From an uncultured Spirochaetales bacterium (GTDB lineage Bacteria; Spirochaetota; Spirochaetia; Sphaerochaetales; Sphaerochaetaceae): 64,000 nucleotides of DNA. A model generated the notes under the pieces. It was given only the letters and a program-made list of their open reading frames with translations. It did not search any database and was not told where the DNA came from. Positions 25,847 through 34,873 of the stretch are shown piece by piece. Each line of letters begins with the position of its first letter. Position 1 is the stretch's first letter. Position numbers and translations under genes: made by a program. The stretch is from contig CASDPA010000001.1 of the NCBI GenBank assembly GCA_949282255.1, forward strand, positions 62,001-126,000. Direction: 5' to 3'.

Positions 25847-27640
25847 ATGGAAGAAGCATTCATGCAGCGCACGGTCACATGCGGCTCTCTCAGGGCATCG
25901 GATGAAGGAAAGACCGTGATTCTCAACGGATGGGTGCACCGTAACAGGGATCACGGGGCACTGCACTTCATCAACCTGCGCGACCGTTATGGCATCACAC
26001 AGGTCGTTGTGGACGATGATGCAGACGAGGAGCTTGAGAAGACCGCCGGTTCCCTCAAGATGGAATACTGCATCGCGGTAAAGGGCACCGTCCGCAAAAG
26101 ACCGGACGACATGATAAACAGCGAGATGGAAACGGGGGAAATAGAGGTCAAGGCTGAAAAGATCGAGATACTCAGCCAATGCGCCGTACTCCCGTTCATG
26201 ATAGAAGATGAAAACAATGCACGCGAGGACCTGCGCCTGAAATATCGTTTTCTGGACTTGAGAACCAAGGGCATGCAGGATAGGATCAGACTCCGCCACC
26301 AGATTGTCAAGGCCATCAGGGAATTCTTCTATAAGACCGATTTCTATGAAATAGAAACCCCTACCCTCGTCAAGAGCACGCCGGAGGGAGCGCGTGACTT
26401 CCTTGTCCCTTCAAGGATATACCCCGGCAAGTTTTTCGCACTTCCCCAATCCCCCCAGCTGTATAAGCAGATCCTCATGGTCTCCGGATTCGACAAATAC
26501 TTCCAGATTGCAAGGTGCTACAGGGATGAGGATCCAAGGGGTGACAGGCAGCTTGAATTCACACAGCTTGACATAGAAATGAGCTTTGTGAAAAGGGATG
26601 ATGTGCTTCTTCTTATTGAAGACATGTTCAACGACGTCTTCAAGAAAGTGCTCGGCATAGACATACCGGCACATTTCAGAAGGCTTACATACCATGACGC
26701 GATGAACACCTATGGCTCGGACAAGCCGGATCTCAGATTCGGTCTTGAAATAAAAGATGCCTCATCATGGGCCGCAAAGAGCACATTCAACGCCTTTACC
26801 GAGACGCTTGCAAACGGCGGTGTGGTAAGGTATATCAAAGCACCCAAGACCGAGGGACATGATTATACGAGAAAGTATCTTGCAGAGCTTGAAGCTGCTG
26901 CAAAAATCTACGGAGCGCACGGCTTGGCATGGATGAAGGTGGAAGCAGGAAAGCTTTCAGGAGGAGTATCCAAGTTCTTCCAGGGCATGGAAGACGAGGT
27001 CATCTCATCAACAGGAGCGCAGGATGGGGATGTCATCCTTATCGTCGCACACCAGGATTGGAAGAAATGCTGCAACAGCCTCGGGGCTGTGAGAAACAGG
27101 CTTGGAGCGGATTTGAAGCTGATCAAGCCAGGCTATGAATTCTGCTGGATCATAGACTTCCCGCTTTTCGAATATAACGAGGATGAAGGGCATTGGGAAG
27201 CTGCGCATCATATGTTCAGCATGCCGCAGGCCGAGTACATCGATACTCTTGAACAGGATCCGGGAGCTGTTAAGGGAGACCTTTACGATCTTGTATTGAA
27301 CGGCTATGAGCTTGCCTCCGGTTCGATAAGAATCCATGATATAGAACTTCAGAAGAGAGTATTCAGGATCTGCAACTTCCCTGATGATGTTGCTCAGGAG
27401 CGCTTCGGATTCCTGCTCGACTGCTTCAAATACGGACCACCTCCGCACGGAGGAATCGCCCCCGGTATCGACAGGCTCTGCATGATAATCGCAGGACAGT
27501 CCTCGATAAAGGAGGTCATCGCATTCCCAAAGAATACAGCGGCGCTCTCACCGATGGACGACTGTCCGTCGGAAGTGGAGCAGAAGCAGCTTGACGAGCT
27601 TCATCTGGCAATAGTTGCCCCGGAAAAGAAAAATGACTGA
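25847..27640 (+). CDS. aspS: Aspartyl-tRNA synthetase (bacterial type)
   Basis: 597 aa, standard length for the bacterial enzyme with its GAD insertion. Order: N-terminal OB-fold anticodon-binding domain (VILNGWVHRNRDHGALHFINLRDRYG), class II catalytic core with FLVPSRIYPGKFFALPQSPQLYKQ split by motif 2 CYRDEDPRGDRQLEF, GAD domain in the middle, and motif 3 GGIAPGIDRL near the C-terminus. GGAG lies before ATG 25847. Whether it is discriminating (Asp only) cannot be told here. The downstream flavoprotein gene starts inside its last codons. Confidence 0.96.
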   Translation: MEEAFMQRTVTCGSLRASDEGKTVILNGWVHRNRDHGALHFINLRDRYGITQVVVDDDADEELEKTAGSLKMEYCIAVKGTVRKRPDDMINSEMETGEIEVKAEKIEILSQCAVLPFMIEDENNAREDLRLKYRFLDLRTKGMQDRIRLRHQIVKAIREFFYKTDFYEIETPTLVKSTPEGARDFLVPSRIYPGKFFALPQSPQLYKQILMVSGFDKYFQIARCYRDEDPRGDRQLEFTQLDIEMSFVKRDDVLLLIEDMFNDVFKKVLGIDIPAHFRRLTYHDAMNTYGSDKPDLRFGLEIKDASSWAAKSTFNAFTETLANGGVVRYIKAPKTEGHDYTRKYLAELEAAAKIYGAHGLAWMKVEAGKLSGGVSKFFQGMEDEVISSTGAQDGDVILIVAHQDWKKCCNSLGAVRNRLGADLKLIKPGYEFCWIIDFPLFEYNEDEGHWEAAHHMFSMPQAEYIDTLEQDPGAVKGDLYDLVLNGYELASGSIRIHDIELQKRVFRICNFPDDVAQERFGFLLDCFKYGPPPHGGIAPGIDRLCMIIAGQSSIKEVIAFPKNTAALSPMDDCPSEVEQKQLDELHLAIVAPEKKND

Positions 27641-28784
27641 TTCCATTGCCATAATCGGCATGGGTGCATCGGGCCTCATGGCCGGGAGTATTCTCGGCTT
27701 GGAGGCCTTTTGCATCGAAAAAAACAGCATTGAAGGAAAAAAACTCCTTTCCACAGGACAGGGAAAATGCAATTTCACCCATGCAATGGATGAAAAAGAT
27801 CTGATAGAACACTATTACGAGGCATCACGCTTTGTAAAAAACGCGATATATGCATTCCCGCCCAAGAAAATCATCTCCTATTTTGACAGCCTCGGAGTGC
27901 CTTCCGTCACTCTTGAAAACGGAAAGGTATTTCCCAAAAGCATGAATGCAAGCGATATCCGCAATGCCTTAAGCGGCAGGTGCGGCAAGATATTCTATTG
28001 CCAGGAGGTGGTGTCTCTTGAGAAAAATGATGGGATCTTTTTCATAAAAACCGATAAAGACCTATTCAAGGCGCGATATGTAATCGTTGCGACAGGAGGA
28101 GTCAGCGCACCACGTACAGGAAGCGACGGCAGGATGCTCAGCCTGCTTTCATCCATGGGACATTCCATAACTCCGCTCTATCCGACGCTATGTCCGATAA
28201 GGCTGGAAAGGCCTTTTTCAAAAGCGGAAGGAATCAGCCTTCCGATTAAAATCAAAGCAGGAAAGAGGGAAATGACCGACAGCGCCGTCATAACAAAGGA
28301 TGGCATAAGCGGACCTCTTGCCGAGAACTTTTCCCATTTTCTGACTCCAGGCATGACAGTAAGCCTTTCATTCATCGAAATCGATGCCCAAGGGATAAAA
28401 AAATTGAAGCAAAGGGAAATGCTTAAGAACGCACTTGCCCTTCCCGACCGTCTTGTATCGGCACTTTTCGGGCTTCTTGCTGAAAAAAGGGTTGCAGACC
28501 TCAATAAAGAGGAGCTTCAGCTGATAGCCAATACGCTTTCAAGCCATACCACCAAGGCATGGGCAATGAAGGAAAGAGCCATGAGCAACCGCGGAGGAGT
28601 CGACCGCAGGGAAATCGATCCGGCGACGATGGAATCCAAAATCGTTGAAAACCTTTTCATAACAGGAGAGGCGGCGGATGTGGATGCCATGTGCGGAGGC
28701 TATTCGCTGACCTGGGCGTTTTCATCGGCTTTCCTGGCGGCAAAAGCAATAAGGGAAAAGAAAGAAAAGCAAAGAAAAAACTGA
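27633..28784 (+). CDS. HI0933/BaiN-type FAD-dependent oxidoreductase
   Basis: 383 aa. N-terminal FAD-binding Rossmann motif IIGMGASGLMAG, then KLLSTGQGKCNFTH (the characteristic 'SG.GRCN.TN' region of HI0933-like proteins), VIVATGGVSAPRTGSDG in the middle, and the C-terminal LFITGEAADVDAMCGGYSLTWAFSSAFLAAKA, which closes the FAD site. Family members are uncharacterised or reductases (for example BaiN in bile-acid metabolism); substrate unknown. ATG 27633 overlaps the aspS end by 8 nt and has GGAAAAG before it. Confidence 0.88.
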   Translation: MTDSIAIIGMGASGLMAGSILGLEAFCIEKNSIEGKKLLSTGQGKCNFTHAMDEKDLIEHYYEASRFVKNAIYAFPPKKIISYFDSLGVPSVTLENGKVFPKSMNASDIRNALSGRCGKIFYCQEVVSLEKNDGIFFIKTDKDLFKARYVIVATGGVSAPRTGSDGRMLSLLSSMGHSITPLYPTLCPIRLERPFSKAEGISLPIKIKAGKREMTDSAVITKDGISGPLAENFSHFLTPGMTVSLSFIEIDAQGIKKLKQREMLKNALALPDRLVSALFGLLAEKRVADLNKEELQLIANTLSSHTTKAWAMKERAMSNRGGVDRREIDPATMESKIVENLFITGEAADVDAMCGGYSLTWAFSSAFLAAKAIREKKEKQRKN

Positions 28785-28791
28785 TCAGCTG

Positions 28792-28800
28792 TGCTATACT
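28792..28800 (+). promoter_or_regulatory. Extended -10 of the osmC gene (leaderless-type)
   Basis: TGC-TATACT, 7 nt before ATG 28808; no ribosome site. Lies just after the stop of the flavoprotein gene. Confidence 0.5.
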
Positions 28801-28807
28801 CCACCAT

Positions 28808-29197
28808 ATGGAAGAATATAGAAAGATCAAAGCACATTTTGACAACAATGATTGGTACTTCAAGACCACGGATGATTTGAGATACGATTTCATAGACGGG
28901 AAAAGCGGCCCGTACGAATTCCTCCTCGGAGCCCTTTCAGGCTGCTTCTTCTCCACCGTGGAGGATTTTATTCCCGAGGGCGTGGTATATGAAAGCGCAG
29001 ATGTGACAGTCAAAGGCAGAAAGCGCAGTGAGGTTCCCACCACTTTGGAGGAGACGGTCATCGAAATAGAAGCAAAAGGTGTAAGCAATAAGAAAGCCTT
29101 CGAGGAAGCTGTAACCAAAGCAACAGAATGTTGTTCGATTTTTCAGACAATAAAATGTGTAAGCAGCATGTCTGTCAAAATCGGATACGAGGACTGA
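28808..29197 (+). CDS. OsmC family protein (peroxiredoxin-like)
   Basis: 129 aa. OsmC/Ohr family proteins reduce organic hydroperoxides with a Cys pair. Here the first Cys is in GALSGCFFSTVEDF (about residue 43) and the second in ATECCSIFQTIKC (about 106-107), at the usual relative distance. An upstream in-frame extension to 28691 overlaps the previous gene and is not OsmC-like, so I use ATG 28808. No Shine-Dalgarno; a TGC-TATACT element sits 7 nt ahead, predicting a leaderless mRNA. Followed 4 nt later by an unknown gene. Confidence 0.82.
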   Translation: MEEYRKIKAHFDNNDWYFKTTDDLRYDFIDGKSGPYEFLLGALSGCFFSTVEDFIPEGVVYESADVTVKGRKRSEVPTTLEETVIEIEAKGVSNKKAFEEAVTKATECCSIFQTIKCVSSMSVKIGYED

Positions 29198-29201
29198 GGT
29201 T

Positions 29202-29726
29202 ATGAGAAAAGTTGAGCGGGAAGAGAACATCGACACCTATTCCAGCTTCAAAAAAGCTTTGAAGCTCCTCTTCAAATATGACAGAAAACTCTTTTTAAAA
29301 AAGACAAAAAAGGAAACCCTGGCATCGCGCATGGCAATATATCTGACAACCTTTTTCGGAAAGGAATGGTTTGTCGATGTCGCAGTCGATGGTGCGGACC
29401 TGCTCGTATGGGATAGAAATGAAAATATTGCTCTCGCGCTTTTCTTATCAAAAGACTACATATCCGCTCTGGGAAAAGAGAAGGCAAGAAATTTTCATGA
29501 AACCCGGAACAGTGCGCTCACTTTGGCTTTCAGCCTGCTGAGCGAGAAGGACTACATACTCATATACAGGTTTGAAACCGAGTTTGTCGATTATATGCAT
29601 CTGTTTTTCAATACAGGATTCGAAGAGAAGGTTCTTAAGCGTTGCCTCATCAAGGACGACAAGGATGAAGCTCTTTTGTTCAAAGTAAGGAAACGCAAGG
29701 AAAAGACTGAAGAAAAAAACGATTGA
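29202..29726 (+). CDS. Unknown cytosolic protein downstream of osmC
   Basis: 174 aa, not recognised. Basic N-terminus (FKKALKLLFKYDRKLFLKKTKKET), central hydrophobic beta-type segment (WFVDVAVDGADLLVWDRNENIALALFLS) and very basic C-terminal tail (KVRKRKEKTEEKND). No signal peptide or membrane helix. The basic ends could bind nucleic acid, but nothing proves this. ATG 29202 follows GAGG closely and the gene begins 4 nt after the osmC stop, so the two form an operon closed by a terminator. Confidence 0.7.
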   Translation: MRKVEREENIDTYSSFKKALKLLFKYDRKLFLKKTKKETLASRMAIYLTTFFGKEWFVDVAVDGADLLVWDRNENIALALFLSKDYISALGKEKARNFHETRNSALTLAFSLLSEKDYILIYRFETEFVDYMHLFFNTGFEEKVLKRCLIKDDKDEALLFKVRKRKEKTEEKND

Positions 29727-29728
29727 AA

Positions 29729-29750
29729 CAGGCCGCTTTTGCGGCCTGAA
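29729..29750. terminator. Bidirectional terminator
   Basis: CAGGCCGC-TTTT-GCGGCCTG perfect 8-bp stem between two convergent genes; weak T/A tracts on both sides. Confidence 0.75.
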
Positions 29751-29756
29751 TCATTA

Positions 29757-31559
29757 TCAGAAAAGCTTGAAAACCTTTCCGTTTATAATAACCGAATCAT
29801 TTGCCTCTCCCATGACCACCTTCGGTGCGGATGACAACATTTCAGGATCATTTCCCGATCCCACCACCGCAGCAATATAAGTCGTACCTTTTTCCACCTG
29901 ACAACGCAAGGCGGGAACAAATACGGAAGGATACATGAGATTCGTATTTGACATTGGAGCATGGATAAAGCCTTTCCTACCCTCTGTTATTGAGAATATC
30001 GCTGAATACCCCCATGGATAGGATATCGACATATCCCCAAATACCTCAGGCTCGCATTCCGGCCCATTTCCCTCATATTTTCTTATTGCGAAACCGCCCT
30101 CCACACAATCAAGCTTTCTGGGAGAATCTATACGGTGGATCCTCACATGCCAATCCCCTGCAGGAATCATCCATGTTGTGACATCCACATCCTTAAACGG
30201 GCGCCAGGTGTTTTTCAGCATATCCGGCCTGCACCACTTCTTTAAAGTCACATCCTTGGGACGGAAATAGTCTTCTCCGACTTCACTGAACATCAGGGTA
30301 TTGTCCCCTCCCTGGTTCTGCAGATCGTGCCCTCCGACGGTCGTCGTGAACCCCGAATGGATGCTGTAGGCGAATTTTGCATACTTGTCCACCAGCTGGC
30401 AGGATCTGGAAGTCGGATTCTGTCCATTGTTCAAGAAAACGACATCATCATCGTCCGTATGGACAAGAATACCGGAAAGGACAGGAAGACATGTGCTCTT
30501 GCTGTTATTCAACGACCGCTCTTCGCTGGTCCAGAATGGATGCTCCTCTCCAAGTGCCAATACGAGGAAAATCTTAAAAGCCCAATAAGGGGATCCCGGA
30601 GAGTTGTACTGATCGGCCATTATGTTCGTTTGGTATCTGTAACCGACCGTGAGTATCCCAGCATTGTCGAAAATGGGCTGGGACAGCCACCACCGGAGGT
30701 TGCCTAGGACAATTCTCTTCATCGCGCCCCATGGAAGCACCTCGATACCGGCATACGCGGCAGCAGAGAAATAACCTGCCTGTGCAAAACGGTATGTCAG
30801 GCTTCTGCCATAGGGAACACATCCGCCAGATTCGTTGAAAAAGCAGGCATACTGCTTGGCAAAAAGAAGAGTACGTTCCCTTATCCTCTCACACCTCTGC
30901 CTACCCTTATCCTTTCTCAACTTATAGTAAATCAGGGTATAGTACTGTATGGCCCAAGGATTATACATATCATACGGTACGACATCCCTGTACCAGCCGT
31001 CTGAAGAATAAAAACTGTCGACAAGGTCCATATCCTGTCTGATCAGATCTTCCCTGAACGGAAGACCAAGATATTCGAAAGCAAGATTCACCATCACACG
31101 GAAGCAAACCCAGTTGTTCTGACAGAAATTCCTGTTGTTGATGTGATCCAGCCACTCGTACATGTTCTTGCGCTCACGTTCATCAAGCATATCCCAGGTG
31201 CGTTCCCTGCAGAGTATGAATGAGAATGCTATCGCCGCCATCTCAACAAACCGCTGATCCCAATCCTTAGGTTCTCCCCAAAAATATCCATCATCCTTAT
31301 CCGGGCCTGTCTTAAGACCTTCCAGAAATTCCCCGATATGCTCCCAATCGAAGCCTCCTGCCAAAAACGGCCCAACACCCCAGAGTATACGGCTCCAGCC
31401 CTCCAAGAAGGTCGCCTGAGGTGAATACTGGGCGCTGAAAGACCCGAAAGAAAATCCAGACCGTTTTCCAACGAAGAAATTTCTTGTCGGCTCAAGCATA
31501 TCCACAAGGGCTCTGGCCATCCCGGAACGATCATAAATCCGATTGTCGATTTCAAACAT
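29757..31559 (-). CDS. DUF2264 domain protein
   Basis: 600 aa. Matches the DUF2264 family by FLEGWSRILWGVGPFLAG near residue 53, WVCFRVMVNLAFEYLG near 148, and SSDGWYRDVVPYDMYNPWAIQYY near 185. These proteins have an alpha/alpha toroid like glycoside hydrolases and polysaccharide lyases and occur in saccharide-use regions; the activity is not established here. No signal peptide, so cytosolic. The C-terminal half (from about 370) is beta-rich. Start at ATG 31559 has AGGAG; TATAAT (minus, 31603-31608) is the likely -10. Stands next to, but apart from, the aldolase-transketolase operon. Confidence 0.78.
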   Translation of the reverse strand: MFEIDNRIYDRSGMARALVDMLEPTRNFFVGKRSGFSFGSFSAQYSPQATFLEGWSRILWGVGPFLAGGFDWEHIGEFLEGLKTGPDKDDGYFWGEPKDWDQRFVEMAAIAFSFILCRERTWDMLDERERKNMYEWLDHINNRNFCQNNWVCFRVMVNLAFEYLGLPFREDLIRQDMDLVDSFYSSDGWYRDVVPYDMYNPWAIQYYTLIYYKLRKDKGRQRCERIRERTLLFAKQYACFFNESGGCVPYGRSLTYRFAQAGYFSAAAYAGIEVLPWGAMKRIVLGNLRWWLSQPIFDNAGILTVGYRYQTNIMADQYNSPGSPYWAFKIFLVLALGEEHPFWTSEERSLNNSKSTCLPVLSGILVHTDDDDVVFLNNGQNPTSRSCQLVDKYAKFAYSIHSGFTTTVGGHDLQNQGGDNTLMFSEVGEDYFRPKDVTLKKWCRPDMLKNTWRPFKDVDVTTWMIPAGDWHVRIHRIDSPRKLDCVEGGFAIRKYEGNGPECEPEVFGDMSISYPWGYSAIFSITEGRKGFIHAPMSNTNLMYPSVFVPALRCQVEKGTTYIAAVVGSGNDPEMLSSAPKVVMGEANDSVIINGKVFKLF

Positions 31560-31645
31560 AGCCTTCTCCTGTCCGATGGTAATGTTTCATATTCATTAGG
31601 ATATTATACTTGCTATCTTACGAGAATACGGAAACCTCTTTAAGC

Positions 31646-32380
31646 TCACTTTTTTACAGGATCCAGAACCCTTGCCTGCCCCGTGAACTTATACACCGCG
31701 CGTTTTGCGGCATCCTCGCATCCGTTCCAAGGCTTATCCCTGTTCTCGCTCTTATACTTTTGAGTAAGCCACCAGTCATCCTGACGCACGCGCTCAAGAT
31801 TTGTCTTCAAAAGAGTTGCAAGAGTTTTATAAAAACTCAGGAGCATTTCCGAAGAGAGGGCTTCAGGAGCCATCTTGAAAAGGGCTTCGCTATGGTGAAT
31901 GCAAAAGCCTTTGCTCTTTTCAAGGGCCTGCCTGAATTCAGGATCCTCTCCGTAAAGGGATGCAACAGTGAAGGTGTATCTATCCAAGCGGTCCTTCATT
32001 CTCGAACAGATCAGGCATCCGTTTTCCCTTTCATGGTAGCTGTCAAAAAAAGAGGAAAAAAGCTTCTGTGCCTTTCTAGGGGAAGATGAAGAGGAAACCC
32101 TGTCCAAAAGAGGATCGAAGATTCCGGAATTCTGCTGGTAATAGGTATCCATGACCAACCCAAGGCTCTGGGCCTTGTTGGCTTCCGCCAGCATCGAGAA
32201 ATGCTTGAAGCAGAAGCCGTTTTCGTTTGTCGTCACCCTCACCTCGGGAGTCATTATCGCAGAGGACAGATAATATCTGACACCATCCTCCTCCGCCTCT
32301 TTCATCAAAGAGCAGATGAAGCACTCATCCCCGCTTTTCACCCCATCCCATACAGGAATCGTTTCAAGCTGAATCTTCAT
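31646..32380 (-). CDS. DUF6062-type protein with two CxxC/FCxH modules
   Basis: 244 aa. Two similar halves: the first has DECFICSLMKEAEEDGVRYY and, ~35 residues later, NGFCFKHF; the second has NGCLICSRMKDRLDRYTFTV and KGFCIHHSE. Each half thus has CxxC plus CxxH in the geometry of a zinc or metal site, pointing to an internal duplication. I believe this is the family called DUF6062, function unknown. It overlaps the end of the transketolase C-terminal subunit gene by 4 nt (ATGA) and so belongs to the sugar operon. Confidence 0.65.
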   Translation of the reverse strand: MKIQLETIPVWDGVKSGDECFICSLMKEAEEDGVRYYLSSAIMTPEVRVTTNENGFCFKHFSMLAEANKAQSLGLVMDTYYQQNSGIFDPLLDRVSSSSSPRKAQKLFSSFFDSYHERENGCLICSRMKDRLDRYTFTVASLYGEDPEFRQALEKSKGFCIHHSEALFKMAPEALSSEMLLSFYKTLATLLKTNLERVRQDDWWLTQKYKSENRDKPWNGCEDAAKRAVYKFTGQARVLDPVKK

Positions 32381-33321
32381 GCAAGAAGTCCCTTGACCTT
32401 ATCTGCAAGAATCTCTGGAGTAAAGCCGAATGCGTTCTTCAGATAATCCAGGGGACCGACCTCTCCAAAGCGCTCTCCGACATTCATGAAGGCCATGCGG
32501 ACAGGACACCTCTGAGCGAGAAGACCTGCAATCATCTCCCCTGTCCCACCTGCATACCTGCCATTCTCGCAGACAACGACGCGCCCTGTCTTTTTTGCGA
32601 CATCCAGAATAAGCTCTTCATCAAGAGGACGGATCGTATGCAGATCCACGACAGTCACATGTATGCCATCCTTCTTCAAGGCTTCCGCAGCCTTCAATGC
32701 GTTATCCACCATGATCGCACCCGTTGCGATTATAGCCGCATCACCGCCTTCCATAAGCACGATGCCCTTTCCAAGCGTTATTTCATCATCGGGTGAATAA
32801 CGGAAATTTATTCCCTTTCTGGGAGTCCTTATATAAGAGCTCTTTCCATTGCTGTAAATCTGCTGGACAAGTGAATAAAGTGATTGTCCGTCGGAAGGCT
32901 CCACAATAACGAAGCCTGGGATCTGCCTGAACAACGCTATATCTTCAAACGGCATATGCGTACCGCCGTTGTATTGTGCTGTGATTCCCGGATCGCTTCC
33001 GATTACATGCACAGTCCTATGGGCATAGCCCACAGACAGAAAAAGCTGGTCATATGCACGACGGGAAGAAAAACAGCCGAAGCTATGGATGAAAGGAGTG
33101 AGGCCGACGGAAGATAGTCCTCCTGCGACCGCAGCCATGTTGGCCTCGGCTATGCCGCAGTTGAAAAACCTGTTTGGGAACTCCTTCTCAAACGAGGTGG
33201 AACCTATGCAGGAGGAAAGATCGGCATCAAGAAAGACGATATCCTCATGCTCCCGTGCCAGATCAACGATCGAACCTATGAGTGCTTCCTTATAATGGCT
33301 GAAACATCTTGCATCCTTCAT
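32377..33321 (-). CDS. Transketolase, C-terminal subunit (split form)
   Basis: 314 aa. Contains the pyrimidine-binding (PYR) domain of thiamine-diphosphate enzymes with RFFNCGIAEANMAAVAGGLSS (conserved catalytic Glu in 'GIAEANM') and the transketolase C-terminal domain (from about residue 195, VTVVDLHTIRPLDEEL). Together with the N-terminal subunit upstream (4-nt overlap) it would make a full heteromeric enzyme. Split transketolases often sit in pentose or unusual sugar-phosphate routes; the neighbouring class II aldolase supports this. Confidence 0.9.
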   Translation of the reverse strand: MKDARCFSHYKEALIGSIVDLAREHEDIVFLDADLSSCIGSTSFEKEFPNRFFNCGIAEANMAAVAGGLSSVGLTPFIHSFGCFSSRRAYDQLFLSVGYAHRTVHVIGSDPGITAQYNGGTHMPFEDIALFRQIPGFVIVEPSDGQSLYSLVQQIYSNGKSSYIRTPRKGINFRYSPDDEITLGKGIVLMEGGDAAIIATGAIMVDNALKAAEALKKDGIHVTVVDLHTIRPLDEELILDVAKKTGRVVVCENGRYAGGTGEMIAGLLAQRCPVRMAFMNVGERFGEVGPLDYLKNAFGFTPEILADKVKGLLA

Positions 33322-34154
33322 TTTGCCTCCTCCCTCTCTTCCAAAGCCTTGATAGCCTCAGCTGCTTTCGCACTGTCGATCGGCATGCTGTGATTGGCCT
33401 TTATTCCCTCGCCCGGAATATAGCCGCGGCTTTTCTGGGTGTGCATTATAATCATGTGGGGCTTTCCCTTGACATCCTTCGCAGCCCTTATAGCCTGCTC
33501 AATCTGTTTGAAATCGTGGCCGTCTATCTCATAGGCATCCCAGCCGAAGGTCTCATACCTTTGTTTGAGATGGTGCATGGGTATTATGTCCTCGGTGTAA
33601 CCATCGAGCTGCTGGCCGTTCAGATCCGTAAAAGCAATCAGATTGTCCAGCTTCCATGCCCCTGCAGTTTCCGCCGCTTCCCAAACCTCGCCCTCCTGGC
33701 TTTCTCCGTCTCCGACTACGGCATAGGTCCAAGCATCAATCTTTTTAATCTTCTGGCCCAATGCTATTCCAACAGCCGCGCTGATTCCCTGGCCGAGAGA
33801 GCCTGCTGTGAAATCAACGCCGGGAGTCTTTGTCATATCCACATGGCTTGGGAGCTTTGTTCCTCCCCTGTTAAGGGTTGTCAGCATTTGAGGATCGAAA
33901 AATCCTTTTTTGGCAAGCATCGCATAAAGAGCGGGTCCGCTATGGCCTTTGCTGATCACCAGACGGTCCCTCTCCGGCCACAAGGGATTGGAAGGATCGA
34001 TATTCATACCACCGTAATAAAGATAAGTGAGAAGCTCTATGATCGACATGGAGCCCCCGATATGCCCGCTTCCAAAAGAGGCGATGCATCTTATCGTCTC
34101 CTTTCTGGCATCAAGCGCATGTTTCTTCAACATGCCCAGTGTCTTATCATCCAC
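33318..34154 (-). CDS. Transketolase, N-terminal subunit (split form)
   Basis: 278 aa. Binds the diphosphate of thiamine diphosphate: the motif GDGESQEGEVWEAAETAGAWKLDN is the full GDG...N signature. Also GSGHIGGSMSIIELLTYLY and SKGHSGPALYAML (His residues of the active site). GTG start at 34154 with GGAGG 7 nt upstream, 11 nt after the aldolase stop. Works with the C-terminal subunit encoded next. Confidence 0.9.
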   Translation of the reverse strand: MDDKTLGMLKKHALDARKETIRCIASFGSGHIGGSMSIIELLTYLYYGGMNIDPSNPLWPERDRLVISKGHSGPALYAMLAKKGFFDPQMLTTLNRGGTKLPSHVDMTKTPGVDFTAGSLGQGISAAVGIALGQKIKKIDAWTYAVVGDGESQEGEVWEAAETAGAWKLDNLIAFTDLNGQQLDGYTEDIIPMHHLKQRYETFGWDAYEIDGHDFKQIEQAIRAAKDVKGKPHMIIMHTQKSRGYIPGEGIKANHSMPIDSAKAAEAIKALEEREEAK

Positions 34155-34165
34155 GCAATAACCTC

Positions 34166-34789
34166 CTATTTTTTCATTCCATCTATTTCCAAAAGCTTAG
34201 GATAATCCATTGCTTTTATTGTCAGGCCCTTGGAAAACACGGTCATCTTCGCAGCCTGCTCCAAACATTCAATACGGTCAAAGGCGTTCAGAAGTGTCTT
34301 TCCAACCGCAATCGCACCATGATTTTCCAACAACGCCGCATCCGAGGTGCGCATATGCTCGGAAACAGCCTCGGCAAGAGCGGAGGTCCCCATCAGGGCA
34401 TAGGGAATCTTTTCCACGGTGTTAAGAAGATAATAGCTCTCGGTTATCAAATCGGTACGGATCTTCTCCTCTGCTGATGAAAAAAGACAGGAGAAAACCG
34501 GATGGCAATGCACCACCGCCCCTATATCCTCCCTCTTGAGATATATCATCCTATGCATAAGGCTTTCAATACTTAATTTAAGATGCATAGTCAGGTTCTT
34601 TCCTGTTTTGATATCCACCTCCGCGATATCCGACACCCTCAATGAGGCCTTATCAAGCCCGGACGGGGTTATCAGCATCACATCATCAAATCTTACGGAA
34701 ATATTTCCCCCGGTGCTGGTGGTGAGGCCGCGATCGTAAACACGTTTCATGAATACGGCGACAAGGCGTTTCAATTCTTCCTTTTCCAT
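34166..34789 (-). CDS. Class II aldolase/adducin family (fuculose-phosphate-aldolase-like)
   Basis: 207 aa. Zinc aldolase that cleaves a sugar-1-phosphate into DHAP and an aldehyde in characterised members. Motifs: TSTGGNISVRFDDVMLITPSG near residue 20, then HCHPVFSCLFS (first zinc His pair) near 95, and LLENHGAIAVGKTL with a further zinc His near 155. Substrate unknown: L-fuculose-, L-rhamnulose- or ribulose-phosphate are possible. First gene of the aldolase-tktN-tktC-DUF6062 operon. Start at 34789 has a -10-like TAGAAT 9 nt upstream and no ribosome site (leader of about 3 nt). Confidence 0.85.
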   Translation of the reverse strand: MEKEELKRLVAVFMKRVYDRGLTTSTGGNISVRFDDVMLITPSGLDKASLRVSDIAEVDIKTGKNLTMHLKLSIESLMHRMIYLKREDIGAVVHCHPVFSCLFSSAEEKIRTDLITESYYLLNTVEKIPYALMGTSALAEAVSEHMRTSDAALLENHGAIAVGKTLLNAFDRIECLEQAAKMTVFSKGLTIKAMDYPKLLEIDGMKK

Positions 34790-34798
34790 ATCTATGGT

Positions 34799-34807
34799 AT
34801 TCTAACA
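34799..34807 (-). promoter_or_regulatory. Extended -10 of the aldolase operon (near-leaderless type)
   Basis: Minus strand TGT-TAGAAT ending 9 nt before ATG 34789. Confidence 0.4.
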
Positions 34808-34820
34808 TACCTGGCTGCAG

Positions 34821-34849
34821 TTGAGAAGAAAAGGTATTTGTGATTTAAT
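34821..34849 (+). promoter_or_regulatory. proS promoter
   Basis: TTGAGA, 17-nt spacer, TTTAAT preceded by TGA (extended -10). Confidence 0.55.
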
Positions 34850-34873
34850 TCTCATAAGTTGGAGAAAAGAAAA

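Noticed and set aside
33309-34205. 298-codon plus-strand ORF over the transketolase genes
   Set aside because: Antisense shadow; both transketolase subunits on the minus strand have all motifs.
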